32,141 nucleotides of DNA from a virus. Made by a program: the position numbers and the translations under genes. The notes under the pieces are model-generated. The model saw only the letters and a list, made by a program, of their open reading frames with translations, had not been told where the DNA came from and made no database searches. The stretch is from positions 1 to 32,141 of the IMG/VR virus record IMGVR_UViG_3300032086_002987; one strand, given 5' to 3'. Below, in pieces: positions 22,061 through 31,700 of the stretch (its first letter is position 1; each line of letters opens with the position of its first letter).

Positions 22061-22074
22061 ATTTTTTTGTGTAT
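22061..22074 (+). promoter_or_regulatory. Putative late promoter motif (copy 6)
   Basis: ATTTTTTTGTGTAT, with TGTGTAT at 22068-22074, continuing ATACTTATAA. It lies about 62 bases before the tail-tube gene, a gene that needs very high expression. A weak CGC/GCG hairpin at the upstream stop precedes the T-run. Confidence 0.6.
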
Positions 22075-22135
22075 ATACTTATAACCAAGCCAGAGATAGA
22101 TACAATATATACGTATATTTTACAAGGAGTCAATT

Positions 22136-23143
22136 ATGGCAACTAACAATAGAATATTCTATGCTGTTCAATCAGTTGCTGTTTGTAAAACCGGCTTCCC
22201 GCCATCAGGAGGAGCGAGTGCAAACGTCGCTTTTCTAAAGGGTGTGCAGTCTGTCGGTATTACAACCAACTTTACTCTTGAGCAAGCGTTTGAATTGGGT
22301 CAAGTAGAAATCTACGAAAACTCAGAAGATATTGCTGATGTTGAAGTTACCATCGAAAAATTAATTGATGGTGAAAAACTTATTTACCTATCTGCAGTAG
22401 GTAATGTTGGTAAAACAAATGTTGTTTCTGCTTCAGCTAATCAGTGTGATGTTTACTTAGCTATTTACGCAGATACTAACACTTCAACTGATAGCCAAAC
22501 ACCAGAAAAGGTTGTTAACTGTTCGGGTATGTATGTAAGCTCAATCTCTTATACTTATCCAGTTGATGGTGCTGCAACTGAATCTGTCACTCTTGTCGGC
22601 AACGATAAGTTCTGGTCAGATAACACAGCTGGAGTTATTGCTGATCCGTCAACCAGTTACGGTAGTCCTGCAACAGGAACTGACGGAAGTGATGTTCCAG
22701 TTTCCGGTATCATCAGAAGAAATAATGTTGATGTTGCCGGTTCTACGCTACCTGCAGAAGTGGAAACACAAGGTCCTGCTACAAGCAGACACCTCCAAAA
22801 TATCAGCATCAGTGCTGACTTTGGTCGTGAAAACATTTTGGAACTTGGTCGTTTTGGACCTTACTACAAATATGCTACATTCCCATTTGAAGTTACTTCA
22901 GAATTTGAAGTTATTGCTACAAGTGGTGACTTAGTTAGTGTATCTGGTAATGCAGAGAACTTAACAGATAGAACCATCATTATTAAAGACGAAGCTGGCA
23001 CTACTATTAATTTAGGAACTAAGAATAAACTTACTTCTGTTTCTTATTCTGGTGGTGACACTGGTGGTGGAAACGCAACTGTTTCATTCTCTTACTCAAC
23101 CTTTAACGATATTAAAGTTGATGGCGGAGGAACTTACTACTAA
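22136..23143 (+). CDS. Major tail tube protein
   Basis: A 335-residue protein that begins its own transcription unit with a strong AAGGAG site 8 bases before the ATG. Near the N-terminus, FLKGVQSVGITTNFTLEQAFELGQVEIYE is typical of tube subunits (a strand followed by the 'F-E-x-G' turn). DVEVTIEKLIDGEK and GMYVSSISYTYPVDGAATESVTLVGNDKFW match the main beta-sandwich of tube proteins. The Thr/Ser/Gly-rich C-terminus (YSGGDTGGGNATVSFSYSTFNDIKV) forms the last strands. A tube protein before the tape measure and no sheath-size gene beside it point to a non-contractile tail. At 335 residues it is longer than the lambda or HK97 tube proteins, with the extra length probably in surface loops or a C-terminal domain. 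Confidence 0.8.
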   Translation: MATNNRIFYAVQSVAVCKTGFPPSGGASANVAFLKGVQSVGITTNFTLEQAFELGQVEIYENSEDIADVEVTIEKLIDGEKLIYLSAVGNVGKTNVVSASANQCDVYLAIYADTNTSTDSQTPEKVVNCSGMYVSSISYTYPVDGAATESVTLVGNDKFWSDNTAGVIADPSTSYGSPATGTDGSDVPVSGIIRRNNVDVAGSTLPAEVETQGPATSRHLQNISISADFGRENILELGRFGPYYKYATFPFEVTSEFEVIATSGDLVSVSGNAENLTDRTIIIKDEAGTTINLGTKNKLTSVSYSGGDTGGGNATVSFSYSTFNDIKVDGGGTYY

Positions 23144-23227
23144 TTTTTTGCGCGTTAGTCGATTTAGATATATAATATATTAGGACAGACGGCGAGCGCA
23201 CTATAGTTTAGGATTTTTTAGGACGGA

Positions 23228-24280
23228 ATGATGTCGAGTATCGAGATCGAAAAAGCTTTATATAGAATTATACAGGGTCGTTTACGATATAAATCGTATG
23301 ACGGCCTTGTTCTATATATATATGAACCCACCCCAGAACTGATATATCAGTCACATGAAATATATGATGAAGCTTATGATGAGGCTTACAAAAGGGGTGT
23401 CTATGTTAAATCAGAGATTCTACCAATATTATTAGAGAACGATTACTGGTCTCCTCTAGACGACAAAGAAGCTGAGAGATTAGAAAAGCAGGTAGAAAAC
23501 AAGAAGCTAGAGTGCTTTCAAAATTTTGTACATAAAAAGAAGCTGATGCAATTAAAAAGAGAATTGGCGCATTTGAAAAAAATGTGGATCAATGCTTTAA
23601 CAAAAAAACATTCTCTAGACCATTTAACCTGCGAAGGTGTGGCGTCTTATGCTAAGTCGCTGTGGCTACTGTCAAAAACAACCAAACTGCCCGATGGGTC
23701 AGACTATGACTGGAAAAAAGTAACACTTCCACAGTTGATAGGGTTTTGCAATGAAAATAAAATAGATGATAGCCTTTTACGTGAGATAGCTAGAAATGAG
23801 CCTTGGAGAGGTATGTGGCACGGAGGTAAGGGTACGGAGATTTTTGGCGTGCCATTTACCAGAATAGATGGATACCAATCAAGACTATGTTCTTATGCTA
23901 GAATGTATGATAATGTAGCAGAACATCCCGAGTCGCCCAATGAAAAAATATTACAAGACGATGACTGTCTAGATGGTTGGTTTATATTCCAAAAAAGAAA
24001 GACAGAAAGAGAGAAAAAACAAAGTGAAATAGACGGCATGATTACAAACGAAAAGATCCGTAATTCAGATGAGATCTATGTAGTTGCACAAAATAGAGAA
24101 GATGCCTCACAAATATATGACATAAATGACCCTACTGCCAGAAACATTATCAGGGAAAGAGATGAGAAAATTACAGGGAAGGAGGGTATGAAGTTTACTG
24201 AACTTAATGACGTTCAGCGTCAATTACAAATAGAAAGAAACAAGAAGTTTACAGATACAATGCGTTCAAATAGAACTTAA
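23228..24280 (+). CDS. Tail-region protein, possible assembly chaperone
   Basis: A 350-residue, charged and mainly helical protein. The start is MM, with AGGACGG just upstream; the second Met at 23231 is an alternative. The N-terminal 75 residues include tandem YDEAYDEAY. Residues 90-130 are a basic coiled coil. The central part includes LDHLTCEGVASYAKSLWLLS, RNEPWRGMWHGGK and SRLCSYARMYDNVAEHPESP, followed by DDDCLDGWFIFQKRK. The end is highly charged and probably coiled (REKKQSEIDGMITNEKIRNS). The gene lies between the tail tube and the tape measure, where phages encode the chaperones that hold the tape measure during tail assembly. The acidic DDD-LDGW motif looks conserved, but I cannot assign a family. 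A chaperone role is inferred from position. Confidence 0.55.
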   Translation: MMSSIEIEKALYRIIQGRLRYKSYDGLVLYIYEPTPELIYQSHEIYDEAYDEAYKRGVYVKSEILPILLENDYWSPLDDKEAERLEKQVENKKLECFQNFVHKKKLMQLKRELAHLKKMWINALTKKHSLDHLTCEGVASYAKSLWLLSKTTKLPDGSDYDWKKVTLPQLIGFCNENKIDDSLLREIARNEPWRGMWHGGKGTEIFGVPFTRIDGYQSRLCSYARMYDNVAEHPESPNEKILQDDDCLDGWFIFQKRKTEREKKQSEIDGMITNEKIRNSDEIYVVAQNREDASQIYDINDPTARNIIRERDEKITGKEGMKFTELNDVQRQLQIERNKKFTDTMRSNRT

Positions 24281-24296
24281 TTTTAAAGGAAGAAAG

Positions 24297-24662
24297 ATGG
24301 ATGATTATAACAGTTTGTTAAAAACATCTCTTGATCTTAAAAGAAAGAGAGATGAGAAATTTAAGGAGATATCGAAAGATCGTCTTTATCAAATAGCAAA
24401 GAAAAAGATTCAGACGACAATGATCGGAGCTTTAGATAGTATAGAAAAGAACTTTTCATTTTTGTGGGAAAGTGACGGAGAACCCTCTCCAGAACAGACC
24501 CAGCTGAAATCTATATTTGAAGAAGCTCGCGCGGAGATTCTAGATAGAGGAAACACACAAATTAGAAATCTTCAGGCGGAAATGACACATTATGATATTT
24601 CTTGGAAAAGATACAAATTAACTTTACCAGTGGTAGATAAAGGAGAAAAAGATGGAAAATAA
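24297..24662 (+). CDS. Small helical tail-region protein
   Basis: A 121-residue protein, all charged helix: SLLKTSLDLKRKRDEKFKEI, QIAKKKIQTTMIGALDSIEK and EARAEILDRGNTQIRNLQ. No Cys is present and no membrane segment is visible. AAAGGAAG lies 5 bases before the ATG. Its last 11 bases overlap the start of the next gene in the +1 frame. The composition and location before the tape measure fit a tail-assembly factor. Unlike lambda G/GT, there is no canonical slippery heptamer at the overlap, and the next gene has its own strong ribosome site. I recognise no family. Confidence 0.6.
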   Translation: MDDYNSLLKTSLDLKRKRDEKFKEISKDRLYQIAKKKIQTTMIGALDSIEKNFSFLWESDGEPSPEQTQLKSIFEEARAEILDRGNTQIRNLQAEMTHYDISWKRYKLTLPVVDKGEKDGK

Positions 24663-25623
24663 ACCAGAATTTGTAGAAGTTGTAGGGAAGGACTCAAAAG
24701 ACAATGATGTAAAAGTTTTTGTCAAGCAACCCTCAACTAAAGAATACAGAGATTCACAAGTTGAATACAATAGGGCCTTTCGTTCTGCTCTTGAAGGCGG
24801 AGCCATTCTAAAAAAGAAGTTAGGCGAATATATGCGTAGTCAAGGACTTTGGGACGATGCCAAAGATTCTGAAGAACAGAAATTGTTGGCTCGTATTTCT
24901 GATCTTGATGGCCAACTCAAGAAGGGTGGTATTCCACTTTCTGAAGCAAAAGAGATTGCTCTAGACTTGCGTAGAATCAGAGGTGAGTTTAGAATGTTGA
25001 TTGCTGAAAGAACTGTCCTTGATGGTAATACTGTAGAAGGTCAGGCTGACAATGCAAGATTTAATGCCCTTGTTTCTTTATGTGTTTACAAAGAAGACAA
25101 AGCAACACTTGCCTTTAGCGATCTTAATTCATATGATAAAGTTGCTGATGAGGAGTGGGCGGCAAAAGCCGCTGGTGAATTGGCCAGTATGATTTATGAA
25201 CTAGATCCAGACTATGACAATTCATTGACTGAGAACAAGTTCTTGAAAACCTATAACTTTGCTGATGAAACTAATCAACTTGTCAATAGTGATGGTCATC
25301 CAATTTTTGTAGACAGAGAAGATAACAATAAAGAATACCTTATTGATAAAGAAGGTAAATTTATTGCCTATAATACTGATGAAGGATACAAGAATCAAGA
25401 TCCTGAAGATTCGTATCTTGTAAACAAAAATGGTGATAAGGTTGATAAAGACGGCAATATTATTGAGGGATTCTCTCCATTCTTGGATGATTCTGGTAAA
25501 CCAGTTCCAGTTCCAGAAAAAGCTGAAGATTCTACAGAAGAAACTGAAGAAGAAGCAGCTGAAGAAGCGGAAAATGCGCCAAAAAAACGAGGTAGACCAA
25601 AAAAGACTGAGGAAGTCTCGTAA
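24652..25623 (+). CDS. Tail-region protein with C-terminal AT-hook
   Basis: A 323-residue protein whose ATG follows AAAGGAG by 6 bases. Residues 1-190 are a helical and globular part (PSTKEYRDSQVEYNRAFRSA, LLARISDLDGQLKKGGIPLS, LDLRRIRGEFRMLIAERTVL). Residues 205-275 hold short units of a 'V/I-N/D-x-x-G-x' type (LVNSDGHPIFVDRE, YLIDKEGKFIAYN, YLVNKNGDKVDKDGNIIEGF). Residues 280-310 are very acidic (EDSTEETEEEAAEEAEN). The last 20 residues contain PKKRGRPKK (310-318), a textbook AT-hook, which binds the minor groove of AT-rich DNA. The gene directly precedes the tape measure, as tail-assembly chaperones do. A DNA-binding tail on such a protein is unexpected; the basic patch might instead bind the tape measure or another acidic partner. 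Function unknown. Confidence 0.6.
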   Translation: MENKPEFVEVVGKDSKDNDVKVFVKQPSTKEYRDSQVEYNRAFRSALEGGAILKKKLGEYMRSQGLWDDAKDSEEQKLLARISDLDGQLKKGGIPLSEAKEIALDLRRIRGEFRMLIAERTVLDGNTVEGQADNARFNALVSLCVYKEDKATLAFSDLNSYDKVADEEWAAKAAGELASMIYELDPDYDNSLTENKFLKTYNFADETNQLVNSDGHPIFVDREDNNKEYLIDKEGKFIAYNTDEGYKNQDPEDSYLVNKNGDKVDKDGNIIEGFSPFLDDSGKPVPVPEKAEDSTEETEEEAAEEAENAPKKRGRPKKTEEVS

Positions 25624-25638
25624 TTTTGTGTATATAAT
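25624..25638 (+). promoter_or_regulatory. Putative late promoter motif (copy 7)
   Basis: TTTTGTGTATATAAT, with TGTGTAT at 25627-25633, begins at the stop codon of the AT-hook gene, 89 bases before the tape measure ATG. A terminator-like hairpin lies between this motif and the gene it would serve. Confidence 0.55.
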
Positions 25639-25651
25639 TTTGGACAGTCTT

Positions 25652-25695
25652 AAAGGGGTAGTATTGATGCTTAGGCATTGTGCTGCCCTTTTTTT
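25652..25695 (+). terminator. Terminator-like hairpin in the tape measure leader
   Basis: An outer stem pairs 25652-25663 (AAAGGGGTAGTA) with 25681-25691 (TGCTGCCCTTT): eleven pairs, two of them G-T, with one bulged G. An inner ATGC/GCAT stem closes a TTAG loop at 25671-25674. Seven T follow the stem (25689-25695). It has the form of a rho-independent terminator. It lies downstream of promoter copy 7 and 26 bases before the tape measure ATG, so it would end the upstream transcript and could also attenuate a transcript starting at copy 7. Confidence 0.65.
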
Positions 25696-25721
25696 ATTAT
25701 AAACATCGCGCGAGAGAAAAA

Positions 25722-28700
25722 ATGGCAGGAAGATTCGTATTAACAGCACAGTTGCAGGTACAAGCACCTACTAATTTGACGCAGGTTCGTAGACAGATAC
25801 AGCAACAACTTAGTAATGTTACTATTAATCCACAGATTAATACGCAAGCTTTAGCTAATTTTCAGAACCAACTAAACAATACAAATAAAGCTGCACAAAA
25901 CGCAAATAAAAATTTAAGAAATGCTAGCAGATCCGCTTCTAGTCTAGGAGCGTCTTTAGGTGCTGCCGCTAGAAGATTTGCTTCTATTACTTTGGCCACT
26001 GGTGCATTCTTAGCTTTGGCTAGAGGTATTAGTGAAGCATTTGGTAGAGCGATTGAGTTTGAAAGAGAGCTAATCAAGATATCTCAGGTTACAGGTAAAA
26101 GCGTAAGCTCTCTGAAGGGTTTGACTGCAGAAGTCACCAGACTTTCTACTAGCTTGGGTGCGTCTTCTGCTGAACTTTTGAACGCATCAAGAACGCTATC
26201 TCAGGCGGGTTTTTCGGCGACAAAGGCGAAGCAAGCGCTTGAGATTTTGGCACAGACTGATCTAGGTGCTACGTTTGAAAATATAGCGGATACTACTGAA
26301 GGTGCAATTGCTCTTTTGAGGCAGTTTAGAAAAGAAGCCGCAGCCAGTGGTGGAGACATAGCTTTTCTTGGTAAGTCTATAGATGCAATCACTGCCGTTT
26401 CTAAGAACTTCGCTGTTGAAGCTAGCGATTTAATTGCTGTGATACGTAGAACTGGGGGTGTGTTTGAGGCTGCAGGCGGTAAGATTAATGAGCTGATTGC
26501 CTTATTCACTTCTGTTCGTGGTACAACTCGTGAAACTGCTGAAACTATCGCTACTGGCTTTAGGACGATTTTTACTCGTATTCAGAGAACAGAAACAATA
26601 GATCAACTTAGAGAGTTAGGAATTGTTCTGCAGGATTCAAGCGGTAAGTTTGTCGGCCCTCTTGAGGCAATTAGAAAGTTGTCATTGGCTTTAGGTGCTT
26701 TAGATCCTAGAGACTTTAGATTTTCACAAATCGTTGAACAGCTTGGTGGATTTAGACAGGTCGGTAAAGTTATTCCGCTTATCAAGCAATATAGCACAAG
26801 TGCTGAAGCTTTAGCTATCGCTAACAATTCTATGGGAGAAACTGCTAGAGACGCACAGAAAGCTCAACAAGGCTTGGGCGTAGAGTTCCAAAAATTAGGT
26901 GAGAAGTTCAATGCTACTATTCGCCGCATCGCAGACAGTGACACATTCCAAAGTTTGGCTAGAGGTGCTATACAATTAGCAGAAGCTGTGCTCAAAGTTG
27001 TTGATGCGCTAGAGCCTTTACTTCCAATGCTGACCGCTTTAGCTGCTTTTAGTTTAGGTAGAATAGCTTTACCTGCTTTAGGTCGATTTTCTGGTGTGAC
27101 AGGAAGAAATAAGGGCGGCAGGATATACGGATTTAATCAAGGCGGTCTTGTTCCGGGAGTTGGAAATAAAGACACTGTTCCTGCAAGATTGACGGCTGGA
27201 GAATATGTTCTCCAGAAGTCTGCCGTTCAGCGTATTGGTGTAGACAATCTGGCAGCTATGAATGCCGGCATGGGATATAATGCTGGTGGAACAGTAACTG
27301 CCGGAAAGAATTTTTACGGAATGACAATGCCTAAACCGGGAGCTTCAATCGCGCAAGATGCGGCTAGAGCTAGAAAAACACTTGGCACACCAAAAAAAGG
27401 AGGCACCGCAAAGAGTGGCCAACCTGTAGACATGGGCAGACTGAGAAGCGCTATATCATCAAGTACCATGTCCTTCGCTCTTGCTGGAGGCAAAGCTCCG
27501 GGAGGTTTGTCTCTTAGTCTTGCACAGCAATCAGGCTTTTACACAATGAGTAAAGATAGAAGCCTCGGTAGCGCTGGTTTACCTTTGAGTTCTTTATCTA
27601 GAGATGCTTATGGAGCTTTAGTTTCAGCGGTAATGGGGCGACATCCCGCAGTTAAAAGAAAAGATGTCGATATGGTCAGAAAGGGCGGTGGTAGGCTGAA
27701 GGGTTCCCTTATGGGAGGAATGAAATTTCCTGTAGCGAATATACAAAGTGAAGGGTTGAGAAAAGCGCTTACAAATGAACTCAAAGGATTTGCAGAACAG
27801 CATGTTGGTGAAGGTGTTCATGACACCCTGAAGTCTATACAGACAGACGAAAAAACTAAGAAGCTCATAAAAACAGCAGGTCTTAAGATTACAGACAAAG
27901 ATATAAAACGAGCCACTAAAGCCAGTAAAAGAGATGATCAGGCTGTAGACTCTATGGTTGGTTACATGTTTGAAGGTGCGATAAATGGGTTGACAGGAGC
28001 TACACCTGCTACGGGCCAAGCTAGTTTTGATATACCTAAAGGGTCAATGAGATCTGCTGCATCTGGCATGAAGGGGCTTTTCGGTGCTCAGACTTCTAAG
28101 ATGTTAATGGCGGAAGTCAAGAAAAATAACAAGAAATTTTCGTCAATACCAAGTAAGCTTAGTACCTTTATTGAAAACAACAAGACAACATCACGGTCGA
28201 AAACTGGCCTTAGACATAAAAATATTAAGGTTGGAGCTTACAACAGAGGGGGACAAGTAGATACTGTTCCTGCTGTTCTTACTCCCGGAGAATATGTTAT
28301 GACCAAAAGTGCTTCTGAAGCTATTGGTTATGATAATCTAGACAGAATGAATAAAACTGGTGTTGCCCATTTCAATGCTGGTGGTATAGTTGGCGGTACT
28401 GTCCGTGCTGGCAAAAATTATTATGGTGCTAAACCTCAGCCGGGCTTTCCTGCACCTCTGTCTGGTCCACGAGTAAACACGCCAAATACGCCTAATCAAA
28501 AGCAGGGTGGTGGAAATTTGGCTGTGCTTGGCCTACTAGCTTCGACTGCCGGTTCAGCCGCTGCACAAATGGGTAACTTTGAAGAAAGCACAGCAAACAT
28601 GATTACTCAATTTTCTATGTTAGCTGCGGTTGTTGCGCCTTTAATATTTGAGATGACCAAAGCCGCACTTTCAACGAAGTTCTTTAGCGAATCAACTCAA

Positions 28701-31700
28701 AAAGGCGCAGGTAAAATTGCTGCGGGGTTCGCGGTTGCTGCAGCAGCCACAGCCTTAGTGGTCTCTATATATAATAAACAAGCAGCGGAGGCAAAAAAAC
28801 AAGTCGCAGCCCAAAGAGAACAGATATCAAACCTAGCTGAAGGTAAAGCTGTTGGTTCAAGTTTAAATGAGCTCAAACAAAAAGTTCAAGAAAATGCTAA
28901 CGCTCAAGAGCAAGCGAAAGCCTCTGCTACGGGTGCGACATACGGGGGTGGAGGAGGAGCTCTAGCGGGTGCGGGTATTGGCTTTGCTCTCGCCGGGCCT
29001 ATTGGTGCTGGTATTGGTGCTGCGATTGGCGGTATTACAGGTGCGATTGCTGGCGGAGAGGTTGTGGGCACGAGCTCCGGGACAACCAGTGATGAGCGAA
29101 AAGCTTTAGATGATGTCACGATAGCCGCGTATAAGTCTGCCCAAGCCATCGGAGAATACACTACAGCACAATCAGAAATCAACAGGCTCGGTTTAGAGGG
29201 TGCAGATAGATTAAAAGCTCAAAATGAAGCTTCAAGAAAATTTAACGCTCAATCTAGAGATGCTACAAATGCTTTTGAGAAGCTGAAAGACATTGATCCA
29301 AAAACAATGGGCGTTGACGCTATTAAAGAAGGGTTTGAACAGGCAAAGGGCTTAGCTGAGGAACAAGGCAAAGTTGCAATGCAGGTAGCTAGTGATACAA
29401 AAGCTAGCCTTGATTCTGTGTCACAAGATTTTCTTAATAATGGCAAAAGCGCCAAAGAGTTATTTGCTAATCCAGACTTCAAACAGGGGATGTTGAATTA
29501 TGTCCAATCTCTTGAGCAAGGCTATGCTGCTCAGCTTTTCTCAAGTGGCGCCTTAAGAGAACAAGCTGAAGAGGCGGCTAAACTCACAGAAGGTTTTAGC
29601 GCGCTTGACGAGGCAGGCAAAGAAAAGAGAATTCAGGAACAAGAATCGGCTATGGTCCAAGCCAAAGCCTCTAAAGACGCTAGAGATGCTGGTAATAAAT
29701 ATCTAAAATCAATCCAAGACCAATCTGATGCAAATGAAAAAGCTAGAAAAGAAGCGGCGCAGAGAGCTGCTGTAGAAAGGCTCTTGGCACAGAAAGCTCA
29801 AGCTGCTGCCGACGCACTAGCCAAGTTTGAACAATCCGCAGCTATGATGGACCAAGCGATGAAGAATATGGACATTGCTATGGGTAACTTGACGGGTACT
29901 GTAAAAAGGCATAAAGTTGAAAATGATAAACTCATTGCCGGTATTGCTAAAGGTAATGTAACTGCAAGTGGCTCAGCTGCATTGACTCAAATCGGAAAAG
30001 ATTTTGGCTTAGAAGACGAAGCAAAAGCTATAAATAATATTCTAAAAAGAGAGCGAGCTGTTAGAGAAAAACTTGTAGCCGGTATTGGTAAGTTCGGGGG
30101 TTTAGGAGGAGAAGCTGGCTCGAAAGAAAATATCAAGAAATTTGTTGAATCAGCTGGTATTAATTTTGATGGCTTAAGCGACGAGATACAAGCGGAAATA
30201 GAAACAAAATTCAGGGACGGTATTGATGCTGCTGATATAGAAGCTGTCATGAAGCTTCTCAAGACACCTGTAGATGCTCAAGTAAAAGTTTTCCAAAAAT
30301 TAGCTCAGCTTCAGAACCAATATCTAGATAGACTTGACACAGCTAATCAGGCTATCTTAAAAGCAAAAACAGAGTTTAGAAAATCTCTCGTCTTTGAAAA
30401 CAAGGTCAGAGTTACTGGCATAAGAAGACTGTTCAAAGCTTTAGGTAAAGAGGTTGGAGTAAGAGAAGAAAGACAAATACAGGCAATGGAGGTGGGCGCT
30501 AGAACTCGTCCGCTTGGTGTCGCTCCAAACAGGACAGCAATTGTTGGCGGTATAGCTGCCAGAAATGCTAGATTGCAGCAATTGAGAACTGCCGGCGCAG
30601 ATGGTGGAGTAGGAGGTGTCGCTGCCGCAAATGAAATGAGAGAACTTCAGGCAGAAACAAAGGTACTCAAAGAAGCCCTTAAAGAACTAACAGACCAGAC
30701 AAAGATCGCAGAAGCAATTTTCGCTGACCTCGAAAAGGAAAGAGAAAAGCGCGGAGTCATGCAAGACCAGATCAAGGACTTTACTTTTGCTACTAATGAG
30801 GGCAGAAGGGAAATGACTCAAAACTTCATGGCGCTCAATAGAGTTCTACAGACGGGCGACTTAAATGCCATTCCTGATAAATTTAGAGGTGCAGTTGGTC
30901 AGCTTTTAGATCAGTTCAAAGATATACCTATTTTCCAAGGTCAGACTGGAGGCGATATTTCTAAGAGGCTTCAGATACAACAGCTTGATAGACAGTTTAG
31001 ATTTGCTAGTGGAGGAAGACAAGGAGTACCTCCAGAATTAGTCAAGGCTATTTTTGAAGCAACAACTAAAGAAGAAAAGTTGATTGATGACCTTAGAAAA
31101 CTTAATCAGGAAGAACAGCAGGCTGCACAAGCTCTTACGAAAATACAATCGCAAGAAAATACTCTTCTTATTGAAAACATGAAAATGCTTATTAACCAGA
31201 TTAAGCTACTGGTACAAGCTTTCACTGCTCAAGCAAAACCGGCTGCGAAAAAGGCTAATGGTGGATTAATTTATAGAGCTGGTGGCGGATCAATATTCCA
31301 ACCAAGAGGCACTGATACAGTTCCAGCAATGTTGACTCCGGGTGAGTTTGTTATAAGGAAAAGTGCTGTTGACAAGATTGGTGTTGGTGCACTTACTGCA
31401 CTTAACAATGGTAATGCCAGTACTGTTTACAGGGCTAACGGTGGTTTTGTTGGATCTACATCTGGAGGAGCTCTTTCATTTGCCGCTTCTCTGGCTAATA
31501 TAATGCTTGCTGACCCACGAAAACTTAATGAAACTGCACTATTTAAGACGGCGTCTCAAGACGGGAAAAAGAAAGGGCTTGAATCTCTCAGGAACTTTGC
31601 AAAGGCTCCAAATTTTGGCAATAGTATGCTTGGGAATATAGCTACTATTGTTCGTGTTGCTGGCGCACTTGGAGACCCTAGATTAGGATTAGTTAAGTTT

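Noticed and set aside
22036-22068. Terminator before the tail tube gene
   Set aside because: Only three G-C pairs (CGC/GCG) can form, with a bulge; too weak to call despite the following T-runs.
23144-23227. Possible promoter or hairpin before the pre-tape-measure gene
   Set aside because: TTTTTTGCGCG resembles the motif only in its T-run; the GCGC arms are about 50 bases apart, so neither a promoter copy nor a terminator is supported.
25430-25702. Plus-strand frame of 90 codons in the AT-hook gene end
   Set aside because: It overlaps the real gene in another frame and spans the promoter and terminator; its Lys/Gln-rich composition arises from frame-shifted Glu/Lys codons.
28904-30262. Several minus-strand frames opposite the tape measure
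   Set aside because: They are Ala/Pro/Ser-rich mirrors of the Gly/Ala and coiled-coil codons of the tape measure, with no start signals.
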